NCBI GenBank assembly: GCA_002385485.1
Contig: DGDP01000046.1
Location: 1 to 50,526, forward strand
Origin: Acetomicrobium sp. UBA3949
Lineage (GTDB): Bacteria; Synergistota; Synergistia; Synergistales; Acetomicrobiaceae
Reading direction: 5' to 3'
DNA: 50,526 nucleotides
How positions within the stretch are numbered: position 1 is the first letter of the stretch; every line of letters starts with the position of its first letter. The translations under genes and the position numbers were made by a program. Under the pieces are notes generated by a model that was not told the origin of the DNA, made no database searches, and was given only the letters and a program-made list of their open reading frames with translations. Shown piece after piece: positions 41,516 through 50,464 of the stretch.

Positions 41516-41790
41516 TACCCCTCTAGAGATCCGTTTTCCACAAGTTTTACCGTAACTCGTGAGGCTGCCATATAACCTATTGCTGCCTGTCTTCCATCTA
41601 TTTCGATCGTCACCGGTCCGCAAAAAGGCATTCCATAAAGTTTTTTTATCTTTTTGCCAGGCCTAAGGCCCAGCGCCTCAAGTCTTTTTCCACACTGGCC
41701 CGGTGGCAAAGATACTATCTCTGCATATTTACCGTTGGGCAATAGGATAAGAGACATACTCTCTAGATTATCACATTTTCTCGCTAACAT
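41515..41790 (-). CDS. feoA: Ferrous iron transport protein A
   Basis: A 91-residue FeoA with an SH3-like fold, which supports FeoB in Fe(II) uptake. The core LPNGKYAEIVSLPPGQCGKRLEALGLRPGKKIK and IGYMAASRVTVK matches the family. ATG 41790 has AAGGAAG about 11 bases upstream. ATG 41757 (MSLILLPNG) would give the more usual length of about 80 and is a real alternative. It is the first gene of feoAB, behind a TTGACA/TATAAA promoter and a DtxR-like iron box. Confidence 0.85.
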   Translation of the reverse strand: MLARKCDNLESMSLILLPNGKYAEIVSLPPGQCGKRLEALGLRPGKKIKKLYGMPFCGPVTIEIDGRQAAIGYMAASRVTVKLVENGSLEG

Positions 41791-41860
41791 GTTATTAAAA
41801 CTTCCTTTCCAAATATATTGCACACGCTGCTGACCAATAAAAGATCAAAGAATATTCGAA

Positions 41861-41906
41861 AAAAGTTAGCCTAGCCAAATTTATATCTTAAAACAAAAGT
41901 TGTCAA
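41861..41906 (-). promoter_or_regulatory. feoAB promoter with DtxR/IdeR-like iron box
   Basis: On the minus strand TTGACA (41906-41901) and TATAAA (41885-41880) form a promoter with a 15-base spacer; TAAATT at a 17-base spacing is the alternative. Directly next to the -10, TTTGGCTAGGCTAACTTTT (41879-41861) matches the DtxR/IdeR consensus at about 14 of 19 positions. Iron-dependent repression of feoAB is therefore plausible. No dtxR gene is in the window. Confidence 0.55.
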
Positions 41907-41935
41907 GCTTGATTGATACAGGCTTATCAAAGGTC

Positions 41936-43435
41936 TTAGAAGATGGGTCTTATTGTAATCTCCTTGTCTTCAGGGAATTTTATCTCGTATCTCACTTTTA
42001 TGGTTCCCGTCTCTTTCTGTTTTAATCTCAATTTCCAGGTGTAAATACCCTTTTCAGTTGTCTCCGTTGGCTCCGGTTCGATACTTATATTTGAAACTTT
42101 GATATCTTGATGGGAACTTACGGGAATTCTATCTACGATTGTAATATAACTCTCTTGGGAAAGTCCGTTTACTACAGTGATGTCATAGCCATCCAGAAGA
42201 GTGCCTTTTGTCCACTTTTCACCGGTTTTTGGTATAAGGTCTACTTTGGTTGCTCTGACCAATGGAGATTTACCGAGGGAAAACCTCAAATTTTCGCCCG
42301 CACTTGTATTGTCTATTAAGCTTGTTCCCGTAGGGGTATTGTCGATAGAAAGATGGACTTCTCCTCTGGCAAGAGATTTTTCAATTGGTTTAGTTTGTAC
42401 GATAATCCATGCTTCAGGATCTATTTGAGGTAAGCAACGTATTTCTGTTTCCGTCTTTTCGCTGTACTTTTCGAGGGGGAGTAATGCTAATTTTCCCGTA
42501 CCGGCAATAGTAGAATCCACGGTATAAACTATACCCGGAAGAACTTCGGCTCTTGTTTCTGCTTTTTGCTCGAAACTGGCAGTATCTCGCGAAAGCGCTT
42601 TAAGGGTAATCGGTTCTCTGAACTCCACTACCAAAGGCGGAAGTTCGGGCATGCCGATTTCATCCTTGGCAGTATTGGTGTAAAGAGATATTTTCCCATT
42701 CCAAGGAATTCCCGTTTTTTGATAAATTTCAGCCTTGACATCCAGCGTCAATTCTCCTCCTTTGGTGTCGTAATTAGCATAGTAAACTGGGCGCCATCGT
42801 GCTTCGTGACTGAAGGCCTTAAGGAGGATTGCGCCCTTTCCGGTCGATGAAATCGCAACCCTGGCTGAAAAATCATCGGTAGGACGAAGGGCATTCCATT
42901 GGTCCTGTAAATATTTTAGGTTGCTTTTTTGGGCTTCCAGTTTTAGCTCCAAATCGAATATGCTTTGTTCAGTTGCGAACCTTTCTTTTTGCAATTCCGA
43001 GATTATCTCTTTAGCCTTACGCGGATCGGAGGGAAGTGGAATGTTTTCAAACATCCCGGAAGATTGTTTGAGGGCATTTAACTGGGAAGCCGTTTCGGCC
43101 ACTTTCGATTGCAATGAGTTAATTTGTTTTTTCAACTCCCCAAGGTCGGATGGGATCCAATCTCCCAGATATTCTTTGTCTATTTCCAGTTTCGTTATAT
43201 TTACGCCCGAATCCGAATATATCGATATGCTGTTAGGGTCTATTGTTGGAGGGAGTATAACGGTTGCTTCGCCTGAAGGCATTTCAAAGTAAAGCAGGGC
43301 TCCTTCGGGAAATATTTCTACTTTAGATGGTGATAGCATGTTAAAATCGCCTTCTGCAGCCAAAGACGAGTGTGCGCCCATCAATGCCGTTAAAACCACC
43401 GCAAATAAGTATAGGCCCAGACGTATTTTCCTCAT
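41936..43435 (-). CDS. Secreted DUF4139-family protein
   Basis: A 499-residue exported protein with a signal peptide (MRKIRLGLYLF, hydrophobic core, cleavage near SSLAAEG). Residues about 95-190 form a coiled coil (GELKKQINSLQSKV, ERFATEQSIFDLELKLEAQKSN). After it comes a beta-rich DUF4139 domain with ARWRPVYYANYDTKGGELTLDVKAEI and the late KETGTIKVRYEIKFP. The family includes the so-called mucoidy inhibitor A group; its molecular role is unknown. It is expected in the periplasm or at the outer face. It stands alone, divergent from the NUDIX gene. Confidence 0.8.
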   Translation of the reverse strand: MRKIRLGLYLFAVVLTALMGAHSSLAAEGDFNMLSPSKVEIFPEGALLYFEMPSGEATVILPPTIDPNSISIYSDSGVNITKLEIDKEYLGDWIPSDLGELKKQINSLQSKVAETASQLNALKQSSGMFENIPLPSDPRKAKEIISELQKERFATEQSIFDLELKLEAQKSNLKYLQDQWNALRPTDDFSARVAISSTGKGAILLKAFSHEARWRPVYYANYDTKGGELTLDVKAEIYQKTGIPWNGKISLYTNTAKDEIGMPELPPLVVEFREPITLKALSRDTASFEQKAETRAEVLPGIVYTVDSTIAGTGKLALLPLEKYSEKTETEIRCLPQIDPEAWIIVQTKPIEKSLARGEVHLSIDNTPTGTSLIDNTSAGENLRFSLGKSPLVRATKVDLIPKTGEKWTKGTLLDGYDITVVNGLSQESYITIVDRIPVSSHQDIKVSNISIEPEPTETTEKGIYTWKLRLKQKETGTIKVRYEIKFPEDKEITIRPIF

Positions 43436-43541
43436 TTTTACATCTCCCTTGCTTTTTCTTAAAATTTCGTGTTCTTACGAGACTATATTAGAATAAAATG
43501 AAAAAATAAGATAGCTCAAGGATCCGAGGAGGCGTTGAAAG

Positions 43542-43970
43542 ATGAGAATAAAAACCATCAGTGCAGGTGCTGTGATCTTTTATTGGGAGAATGACAGGCC
43601 TGTTTATTTGCTTCTCAGGGCTTATAGAAATTGGGATTTTCCAAAGGGCGAGATAAAACAGGAGGAACATCCCTTGGAAACCGCTAAGCGCGAGGTTGCA
43701 GAGGAGACTGGTTTGACCGATGTGATATTTTATGACGATGTTATTGAAACGCCTCCCTATGGCAAAGGAAAGGTTGCCATGTTTTATATTGCAGAAGCCA
43801 AAACAAAGGACGTATTTCTTCCAATATCTCCAGATCTGGGGCGTCCCGAACATCATGAGTGGAAGTGGTTGCCCTATGATGATGCGATAGCTCTTTTGAA
43901 CGAAAGGCTAAAAGCGATTCTTGAATGGGCTCACCAAAAAATTTTAAAAGAGAGGATGCCCAATTCTTGA
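43542..43970 (+). CDS. NUDIX hydrolase, diadenosine tetraphosphatase-like
   Basis: A 142-residue NUDIX protein. The NUDIX box reads KGEIKQEEHPLETAKREVAEETGL (about residues 34-57), agreeing with GX5EX7REUXEEXGU including the metal-binding Glu residues. SAGAVIFYW near the N-terminus and the WDFPKG entrance are as in bis(5'-nucleosyl)-tetraphosphatases, so Ap4A or another nucleoside polyphosphate is the likely substrate. ATG 43542 follows GAGGAGG. It ends in a small hairpin (AGAGGATG/CATCCTCT, 43951-43979) that may help end transcription toward the convergent SSS gene. Confidence 0.85.
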   Translation: MRIKTISAGAVIFYWENDRPVYLLLRAYRNWDFPKGEIKQEEHPLETAKREVAEETGLTDVIFYDDVIETPPYGKGKVAMFYIAEAKTKDVFLPISPDLGRPEHHEWKWLPYDDAIALLNERLKAILEWAHQKILKERMPNS

Positions 43971-44021
43971 ACATCCTCTAAGGTCGCTTCAGCTGCATAT
44001 ATTTCTGATCCTGCAGGCCGA

Positions 44022-45452
44022 TCAGCTTCCAATTTCAGGGACTTCCTTCAAAAGCCTTTCGGCAGGTTCTTTGCTCAATAAGGCACATGCCGAAAACACG
44101 CCGAGGCAAATTGGCCATTCTAAGTATATTACGTGAGGAACAATATGAGTCGAAGGAAATAAAGTCCAGGCTACCCAAATCACTACCGATGCCAATATAG
44201 TCCAAAAACCACAATTCTTTTTGCACAGAGCCGGTGCGAAGATATTGGCTAATATTAAAAGGGTAAAGGAGGATGTCATGGCTAAAGCGGTCGTAATGGT
44301 CTTTAAAATTCCGACAGATGTCAGGGCCAACCATAACGTGGCTGCACTGACGAGCAAGACGGCGAGCCGTGAAATAAGTAACTCTCCCCGTGGCGTTATT
44401 TTTTCAGGCATAAGCCTTTTTAGAAAATCTTCGGTGACCATGGTTGAACACCCGAGAAGCAATCCCACTGCTGTCGATATATCCGCAGCCCATAAGGATG
44501 CAAGCAACAATCCTCCAACTGCCGGTGTTATGTGGGTAACCAGGGTGGGCAGTGCCATGGCGGCATTGTCTAGGCCAGGGAATTGAGCAGCGGCAATAAT
44601 TCCAAAGAGCGCGCACAAAAAACCAGCAGGTATGGTTATTATTCCTCCTATAATAAAACCGCGGCGCGCAATACGGCCGTTCCTGGCGGCAAAGGCTATT
44701 TGAGTTATTGCCTGGATCGAGAAGGTTTGAGTGATCATGACGACCATCCAAGCCATTATAATAGAAAGCCCCACACCGCTAATAGGATGAAACCATGGTC
44801 CGCCTGCCGGGAGTCGGGAAGTTATGGCTTCGAAACCGCCAAAATTCGAGACAGAAATAAAGATAGCTACCACTACGCCGAGATAGATTATGATTACGTT
44901 TATCAGGTTAGAGAGACCTGCTGCCCAATATCCGCCTATCAGCGTAATGCCGACAAAGACCAGGGCCGTCAAGAGAACTCCTTGCTGGAAGGTAAAAATA
45001 GACGGCAGCAGAGCAGTAAGAATTGCGCCTCCTGCAACGTACTGAAGAGAAGTGATGACCATCATTATTAATATTTGAGCTATTATGCTTATTAATCTGC
45101 TGGAGGGGCCATACATGCGCTCCATCATTTCCGGGATTGTACGAACCTCCATGCGCCTAAAAGCGTCGGCGACCAGTATACCTACTATAATGCCGCCTGC
45201 TCCCCAAGCTGCATTATACCAACCGGCCGAGATGCCCTGCGTATACGCTCCTTCGGCTACCCCTACAGTAGAAGCCCCTCCTATTGCTAGCCCCGTCAAC
45301 ATCGTCGCAACAATGATGGTCGGGAAGTGTCTTCCGGCTAACAGGTAATTCAAAGCTCCTCCCCCGCCTCGATTGACAAGGCGTGTCGCGTACCACGAGA
45401 TAACATATAACATCGCAATATAACCAATTAATATAAATAATTGAATGCTCAA
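44022..45452 (-). CDS. Sodium:solute symporter (SSS family)
   Basis: A 476-residue transporter with about 13 helices of the sodium/solute symporter family. The early RHFPTIIVATMLTGLAIGGASTVGVAEGAY segment, AWGAGGIIVGILVADAFRR, and LLLASLWAADISTAVGLLLGCSTMVTED (the conserved Na+-site helix) are typical. The substrate is unknown. It is only distantly like the PanF protein at 20205-21659, being of the subgroup annotated for amino acids or organic acids. TTG 45452 has GGAGGTG eight bases upstream. A good promoter (45519-45547) precedes it. Confidence 0.87.
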   Translation of the reverse strand: MSIQLFILIGYIAMLYVISWYATRLVNRGGGGALNYLLAGRHFPTIIVATMLTGLAIGGASTVGVAEGAYTQGISAGWYNAAWGAGGIIVGILVADAFRRMEVRTIPEMMERMYGPSSRLISIIAQILIMMVITSLQYVAGGAILTALLPSIFTFQQGVLLTALVFVGITLIGGYWAAGLSNLINVIIIYLGVVVAIFISVSNFGGFEAITSRLPAGGPWFHPISGVGLSIIMAWMVVMITQTFSIQAITQIAFAARNGRIARRGFIIGGIITIPAGFLCALFGIIAAAQFPGLDNAAMALPTLVTHITPAVGGLLLASLWAADISTAVGLLLGCSTMVTEDFLKRLMPEKITPRGELLISRLAVLLVSAATLWLALTSVGILKTITTALAMTSSFTLLILANIFAPALCKKNCGFWTILASVVIWVAWTLFPSTHIVPHVIYLEWPICLGVFSACALLSKEPAERLLKEVPEIGS

Positions 45453-45518
45453 TTAAATAACACCTCCATAAAAACTATGATAAAATATCGAATTGGCATG
45501 CCTGAAATTTTTCCAATA

Positions 45519-45547
45519 ATCTTAATTAAAAGCCCGAGATGTGTCAA
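45519..45547 (-). promoter_or_regulatory. Promoter for the SSS symporter gene
   Basis: On the minus strand TTGACA (45547-45542) and TAAGAT (45524-45519) are 17 bases apart. The start of transcription would be about 60 bases before the TTG codon. It is divergent from the ychF promoter. Confidence 0.7.
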
Positions 45548-45616
45548 TTGGACCATTGATATTAAAATTGCAGAAACTCACATGGCAGACGCACGATTTT
45601 TGGGGCTAAAGTTAAA

Positions 45617-45645
45617 TTGACCGCAGGAGATTAGCATAATATATA
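45617..45645 (+). promoter_or_regulatory. Promoter for ychF-thiDME
   Basis: TTGACC (45617-45622) and TATATA (45640-45645) are separated by 17 bases, about 50 bases before the ychF start. Together with short gaps downstream this points to one transcript from ychF to the thiamine genes. No TPP riboswitch is seen in the leader. Confidence 0.65.
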
Positions 45646-45694
45646 ACCCTGGGTTAAAATGTAGAGGGCCTCTTGAAAAAAAGGAGTGGTGGAC

Positions 45695-46789
45695 TTGTTG
45701 AACTGTGGTATTGTAGGACTTCCTCTGTCGGGCAAGACGACGATTTTCAATGTCTTAACGAGCGCTAGGGCGGAAGTCAAGTCCTATGCCGGAGGGAAGA
45801 CGGATCCAAATAGAGCTGTTGTCGATGTCCCTGATTGGAGACTACAGGAACTGGCATCCGTATATAAACCGAAAAAGACGGTTCCTGCCCAAATCGAATT
45901 TGTCGATTTGGCCGGCCTTTCTAAGGATGCAAGCAAAGGAGCCGGTTTGGGTAATGCCTTTTTGACTTTCGTTGCTGATTCTGACGCATTGATTCACGTC
46001 ATAAGATGTTTCGATAATGCTGAAGTTGCCCATCCCGAGGGAAATATAGACCCCTTAAGGGATTTCGAAATAGTTGAGATGGAGTTAATATTTAGAGATC
46101 TGTCCGTTATAGAAAATCGTCTGGAAAGGCTGGCAAAAAAGAAAGTGCTGCAGAAGGAAGAAGAACAGGAAAAGGAATTGCTGGAAAAGTGTCATTCCCA
46201 TCTTCTGTCTGAAAGGCCATTGAGGGAGCTGGTATTTTCCGATACAGAGCATAAAAAAGCGAGAGGTTTTTCCTTTTTGACGCTAAAGCCGGAGTTGATA
46301 GTTTTAAACCTGGATGAAACGCAGACGTCTGACGATAAAATTCCCGATTACGGTAAAATAGTCCGGTTGACAGCGGAGAGGGGACTCTCCTTGATAAAGA
46401 TTTACGGCAGGATGGAAATGGAGATGGCCGATCTTTCCCCGGAGGACCAAAAAGAATTTATGAAAGAGCTTGGCATAACGAATCCCGGAAGGGAGAGGCT
46501 AATAAGAGAGGCCTACAAAATGCTTGGGTTGATTTCCTTTTTTACAGTGGGCCATGACGAAGTTCGAGCTTGGACTATACCCAAAGGTTCTACCTCTTTG
46601 GATGCAGCAGGAGCTATCCATTCTGATTTAGCCAGGGGGTTTATAAGGGCTCAGGTAATACACTTCGACGATTTCAAGCAATTGGGATTTTCCATGGCAG
46701 CGGCCAGAGAGAAGGGCCTGCTTCGCCTGGAGGGCAAGGATTACATAGTAAAAGACGGAGATATTATAGAAATACGATTCAATATATAA
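45695..46789 (+). CDS. ychF: Redox-regulated ATPase YchF (Obg-like)
   Basis: A 364-residue OBG-family P-loop protein. G1 is GLPLSGKTTIFNVL (usually GLPNVGKST), G3 VDLAGLSKDASKGAGLGNAFL, and the base-recognition motif is NLDE instead of NKxD, which is why YchF proteins prefer ATP over GTP. A helical hairpin with many Lys and Glu follows the G3 region (about 130-190), and the C-terminal TGS domain ends with GFSMAAAREKGLLRLEGKDYIVKDGDIIEIRFN. It binds ribosomes in other bacteria. TTG 45695 has AAGGAG eight bases upstream; the GTGs at 45686 and 45689 overlap that site. It is 15 bases before thiD. Confidence 0.9.
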   Translation: MLNCGIVGLPLSGKTTIFNVLTSARAEVKSYAGGKTDPNRAVVDVPDWRLQELASVYKPKKTVPAQIEFVDLAGLSKDASKGAGLGNAFLTFVADSDALIHVIRCFDNAEVAHPEGNIDPLRDFEIVEMELIFRDLSVIENRLERLAKKKVLQKEEEQEKELLEKCHSHLLSERPLRELVFSDTEHKKARGFSFLTLKPELIVLNLDETQTSDDKIPDYGKIVRLTAERGLSLIKIYGRMEMEMADLSPEDQKEFMKELGITNPGRERLIREAYKMLGLISFFTVGHDEVRAWTIPKGSTSLDAAGAIHSDLARGFIRAQVIHFDDFKQLGFSMAAAREKGLLRLEGKDYIVKDGDIIEIRFNI

Positions 46790-46804
46790 AGCAAGGTGAT
46801 AAAA

Positions 46805-47617
46805 ATGACATATAGGGGTATTGCGATGACGATAGCCGGCAGCGATTCCGGTGGAGGAGCCGGCATAGAAGCTGATCTTGCAACTTTTTTGCATTTGAAG
46901 GTTTTTGGTACAGCTGCCTTGACGGCAGTAACAGCTCAAAACAGCTTGGGAGTACACGAGGTCTTCGATATACCTTGCGAGATAATTGGTGCCCAAATAA
47001 AGGCAATATTGACTGATTTTTCTGTAGGCGCCGTAAAAACAGGCATGCTTTCGCGCGAGGAAACCATTTCAGAGGTAGCTGAGGGCATAAAAACTCATAG
47101 AGTGACCAAATTGGTGGTGGACCCCGTCATGGTTGCTCAAAGCGGAGATCCTTTGATGTTTGGAGGGGCCGTTAATGCCATGATCAGCGAACTCCTTCCC
47201 CTTGCCTTTATAGTAACCCCAAACATTCCTGAAGCGGAAAAACTGACAGGGATGAAAATTACCTCTCTTGACGAAATGAAGGAGGCAGCTAAAGTCATTG
47301 CCGAATTAGGCCCTAAAGGTGTGTTTGTAAAGGGAGGACATCTGGAGGGTGAAAGGGTTACCGACCTTTTTTACTATGAGGGAAAATTTCATGTCTTTGA
47401 GCATGAAAGGATACATACGAACGATCATCATGGAACAGGTTGTACATTGTCGGCGGCGATTGCGGCAGAATTGTCGGCAGGTACCGATACTTTAGAAGCG
47501 GTGAAAAGGGCCCGAGATTATACCAGGCTGGCTATTCAACATAGGTTCAAAGGTGGAAAGGGGTATGGCTGTGTGGGGCATATTTTCAAGGTAGACTGGC
47601 TTGAAAATTCCGATTAA
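46805..47617 (+). CDS. thiD: Hydroxymethylpyrimidine/phosphomethylpyrimidine kinase
   Basis: A 270-residue ribokinase-fold enzyme that phosphorylates HMP and HMP-P for thiamine synthesis. Markers are IAGSDSGGGAGIEADLATF near the N-terminus, VKTGMLS, VVDPVMVAQSGD, TPNIPEAE and the catalytic GTGCTLSAAIAA anion hole. ATG 46805 is six bases after AAGGTGAT; the GTG at 46796 is part of that site. It is followed 34 bases later by thiM and then thiE, giving the salvage route from HMP and hydroxyethylthiazole to thiamine phosphate. No thiC or thiG is in the window. Confidence 0.95.
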   Translation: MTYRGIAMTIAGSDSGGGAGIEADLATFLHLKVFGTAALTAVTAQNSLGVHEVFDIPCEIIGAQIKAILTDFSVGAVKTGMLSREETISEVAEGIKTHRVTKLVVDPVMVAQSGDPLMFGGAVNAMISELLPLAFIVTPNIPEAEKLTGMKITSLDEMKEAAKVIAELGPKGVFVKGGHLEGERVTDLFYYEGKFHVFEHERIHTNDHHGTGCTLSAAIAAELSAGTDTLEAVKRARDYTRLAIQHRFKGGKGYGCVGHIFKVDWLENSD

Positions 47618-47651
47618 ACAGCTTTCTTTTCGCTAGATGGGGGGTGTGTAG

Positions 47652-48467
47652 ATGGACAATCCGGAATTGGAAGCTCGCTTTGCCGATGTATTTAACAATT
47701 TGCTGCAGCATAAACCATTAATATATCACATGACCAACATGGTAGCTATTAATGGGCAGGCTCATTTGGCTTTGGCTATTGGTGCCTCTCCCGTCATGTC
47801 GCTTTATCCCGGAGAAGCTGCTGAATTGGTCGCCGTATCTGATTCATTGTTGGTTAACATAGGCACCCCTACGAGAGAGGGAATCGAAGCCATGTTCGTT
47901 GCGGTGAGAGAGGCTAAAGAATTGGGAAGACCTGCTCTCATTGATCCGGTTGGCTATGGAGCGACTAATATGAGAACGGATCTTGTAGAAAGGTTACTCG
48001 ATACTAAGGCTTTTGGTGTAATAAAGGGCAACGGTGCTGAGATCTCATTGCTTGGCGGTGAAGGCGCTCAAGTGCGAGGAGTTGATTCTGCAGATTCTCC
48101 ACGAGCTGCACTGGCTGCCAAAACAGTCTCACGCAAATATAACTGCATTGCCGTCGCCACAGGTCCGATAGATTATGTCTCTGACGGAAGAGACATCTTT
48201 GCCTTAGAGAGCGGTCACGAATGGCTTTCCCTCATTTCCGGATCAGGATGTTATGTGGGCACTATTATAGCAGCTTGCATGGCTGTAACTGAACCTTTGG
48301 TTGCAGCTTTGGCGTCTCTGGCATTGATGGGTTTTGTTGCAGAAGTGGCGGTTAAAAAATCCTACGGTCCCGGGAGTTTTCATTGCAACCTATTTGATGC
48401 CCTTTTTACTTACGTAAGAAACCCCTCGTCCATCGTGTTTCCAAAGTGGCAAAAATTAGATTTATAG
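47652..48467 (+). CDS. thiM: Hydroxyethylthiazole kinase
   Basis: A 271-residue kinase that phosphorylates hydroxyethylthiazole from salvage. YHMTNMVAINGQAHLALAIGASPVMS at the N-terminus, LIDPVGYGATNMRTDL, IKGNGAEI and the SGSGCYVGTIIAAC anion hole are typical of ThiM. Start ATG 47652 follows GGGGGGTG. Its presence, rather than a de novo thiazole pathway, supports thiamine salvage in this organism. It is 12-21 bases before thiE depending on the thiE start. Confidence 0.95.
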   Translation: MDNPELEARFADVFNNLLQHKPLIYHMTNMVAINGQAHLALAIGASPVMSLYPGEAAELVAVSDSLLVNIGTPTREGIEAMFVAVREAKELGRPALIDPVGYGATNMRTDLVERLLDTKAFGVIKGNGAEISLLGGEGAQVRGVDSADSPRAALAAKTVSRKYNCIAVATGPIDYVSDGRDIFALESGHEWLSLISGSGCYVGTIIAACMAVTEPLVAALASLALMGFVAEVAVKKSYGPGSFHCNLFDALFTYVRNPSSIVFPKWQKLDL

Positions 48468-48488
48468 TACTGTAAGAAGGTGAAGTTA

Positions 48489-49112
48489 TTGGATTTGAAG
48501 CATAGATTAAAGCTTTACGTTATATTGGATAGGAGATTGGGAAGAGGAGTGCCTTTGTGTGATCAGGCAAGATTGGCTATACAAGGGGGCGCTACAGCCA
48601 TTCAACTTCGCGATAAAAGGATGCAGGGGCGAGACTTTTATCGGGCTGCTTTAGCGATAAAAGAAATATGCAAAGAAAAGGGCGTTCTTTTCATAGTAAA
48701 CGATAGGTTAGATGTGGCGTTGACCGCCGGTGCCGATGGCGTCCATCTTGGACAGGAAGATTTGCCTCTAGAGGCGGCGGAAAAAATAGCTCCAGAAGGT
48801 TTTATTATAGGCATATCCGTTAGAACTCCAGATCAGGCAATCGAAGCAGAAAGGAAAGGCGCTGATTATCTTGGAGTAGGAGATGTCTTCGGAACGTCCA
48901 GCAAGCCTGATGCGAAGACGATAGGCATCGAAGGGCTGAAAGAGGTTTGCGTGAACACAAAATTGCCCTGCGTGGCAATTGGAGGGATAGGGGTACATAA
49001 CGTAAAGCAGGCTTTGCAAGCCGGAGCAGTGGGCGTTGCTGTAATATCTGCTGTAATATCGCAAAAGGACATAGCTGGCGCTGCAAAGACTTTGAGGTCT
49101 TTAGTTTCTTAA
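48489..49112 (+). CDS. thiE: Thiamine phosphate synthase
   Basis: A 207-residue TIM-barrel enzyme that joins HMP-PP and thiazole phosphate into thiamine phosphate. The motifs QLRDK, VNDRLDVAL, GVHLGQEDLP, LGVGDVFGTSSKPDA (phosphate loop) and AIGGI are all present. TTG 48489 is preferred since AAGAAGGTG lies about eight bases before it; a GTG at 48480 overlaps that site. It closes the thiD-thiM-thiE set. The M48 protease gene starts 18 bases later, possibly on the same transcript. Confidence 0.95.
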   Translation: MDLKHRLKLYVILDRRLGRGVPLCDQARLAIQGGATAIQLRDKRMQGRDFYRAALAIKEICKEKGVLFIVNDRLDVALTAGADGVHLGQEDLPLEAAEKIAPEGFIIGISVRTPDQAIEAERKGADYLGVGDVFGTSSKPDAKTIGIEGLKEVCVNTKLPCVAIGGIGVHNVKQALQAGAVGVAVISAVISQKDIAGAAKTLRSLVS

Positions 49113-49130
49113 TTTAGCGGTATACTTCGT

Positions 49131-50360
49131 ATGTGGAAACAAATTTTTTGGATTTTATGGATCGGAGCCGTAACGTGGGAGGTTTTTCTTCATTCACTGG
49201 AGTGGCGACATCTGATTAAAATGAAGTTAGATCCCAATACGGTTTTTGATAGCTACGTCCAAGAGTCCACAGTTAACGACAAAAACGTTGACTACGCCAT
49301 TGAACACTTGAGAATCTCTTTGGGAGAAACGCTCACCAATTACTTAATAAGCGCTATTATCGTCGCCTATGACCTTCCAAAGCTTGTCGATGGTTTAACC
49401 GCTCAAATTAGTTCGCCTATTTTCAGGGCTGGAGCATTCGGCATTGCTTTTGGGCTTCTTTTTTGGGTATCTTCTTTCCCATGGGAGTGGGCTAAAGTAT
49501 TCTATGTCGAAAGTAAGTATAAATTTAATAAAACTACTAAAAGCATATTCATCAGAGACCAAGCCATAGTATCAAGTTTTATTGTTTTGCTGTCTTTTTT
49601 GGGATTTGCCTGCTTTGCCGCTATATTTGAAAGTCGGATATGGCCACTCTATCTGATGTTTGCCTTTGCTTTGTTCGAAATCGTTGCCATGATACTTGTC
49701 CCCTTGGTGGTCATCCCGCTTTTCTTTGAACTTAACCCTCTTGCCGATGAGGAACTTATAGTTAAAATTGATCAATTGTTGGGTAAATTGGGCATCAATA
49801 AAATAAAAGTTTTTGTCGCCAATGCATCCAAGAGGACGTTGCATAGCAATGCCTTCGTAACTGGTCTTGGAAGCAATAAAAAGATAGTGCTCTTCGATAC
49901 CCTTGTTTCGAGCCTCACCGCGGATGAAGTTATTGCTGTTTTGTTGCATGAACTGGGGCATTGGAAACTTTCACACGCCCTGAAGCGCATAGGCTTGATT
50001 TTAGCGATTCAAGCGGTCTTAGTATACTTCGCCTTTGTCATGTCCAATGTCGGCTTCATGTACGATTTTCAAATTCAAAATCCTCAACAGTTCGCCATTT
50101 ATGCCTTTCTTCTGTTAAATATGGCAGTTACCCTGTTCTTTCAACCCTGCCTGCTGAACTTTATAAGGCGACAAGAAATAAAGGCCGACTTATTTGCTGC
50201 CCGGCATGCAGGCAGCAGCCTAATGATAAACGCCCTTTCAAAAATATCGACCGATAACATGGCCTGGTTGCCTCGGCATTTTTTATATAAAGCGTGGTAC
50301 TGCACACATCCGCCCATTCCGGAGAGGCTAAAGTTTTTAAAGGCTTATTGTAATGTATAA
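49131..50360 (+). CDS. M48-family (Ste24-like) membrane metalloprotease
   Basis: A 409-residue integral-membrane zinc protease like CAAX prenyl protease 1. About six to seven helices are seen, with the Ste24 N-terminal region (HSLEWRHLIKM, then a FPWEWAKVFYVESKYKFNKTT segment) and the zinc motif HELGHW at about residue 278, the third ligand being a Glu farther on (near RRQEIKADLFAARHAG). Bacterial homologues probably act in membrane protein quality control; no prenylation is implied. The ATG has no clear ribosome site, so expression may depend on reading through from thiE. Confidence 0.87.
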   Translation: MWKQIFWILWIGAVTWEVFLHSLEWRHLIKMKLDPNTVFDSYVQESTVNDKNVDYAIEHLRISLGETLTNYLISAIIVAYDLPKLVDGLTAQISSPIFRAGAFGIAFGLLFWVSSFPWEWAKVFYVESKYKFNKTTKSIFIRDQAIVSSFIVLLSFLGFACFAAIFESRIWPLYLMFAFALFEIVAMILVPLVVIPLFFELNPLADEELIVKIDQLLGKLGINKIKVFVANASKRTLHSNAFVTGLGSNKKIVLFDTLVSSLTADEVIAVLLHELGHWKLSHALKRIGLILAIQAVLVYFAFVMSNVGFMYDFQIQNPQQFAIYAFLLLNMAVTLFFQPCLLNFIRRQEIKADLFAARHAGSSLMINALSKISTDNMAWLPRHFLYKAWYCTHPPIPERLKFLKAYCNV

Positions 50361-50418
50361 ATTAGGATTTTAATTTTAAATCCCCTAAATCGGAATTAGT
50401 TTAAAATCATTGCTCATT

Positions 50419-50443
50419 GGAGGTATGGATTCCCCATACCTCC
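50419..50443. terminator. Hairpin downstream of the M48 gene
   Basis: GGAGGTATGG (50419-50428) and CCATACCTCC (50434-50443) form a perfect ten-base stem with a five-base loop. No T tract follows, so it is only a possible terminator or RNA structure. Confidence 0.45.
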
Positions 50444-50464
50444 TACTATGAATTATGTTATACC

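Noticed and set aside
45695..46789. Defective P-loop in YchF (GLPLSGKTT instead of GLPNVGKST)
   Set aside because: The Gly, Lys and Thr needed for phosphate binding are kept and NLDE is the normal YchF base motif, so it is probably functional.
45646..46804. TPP riboswitch ahead of the thiamine genes
   Set aside because: No CTGAGA/GGAACCTGA-type conserved segments are present before ychF or thiD.
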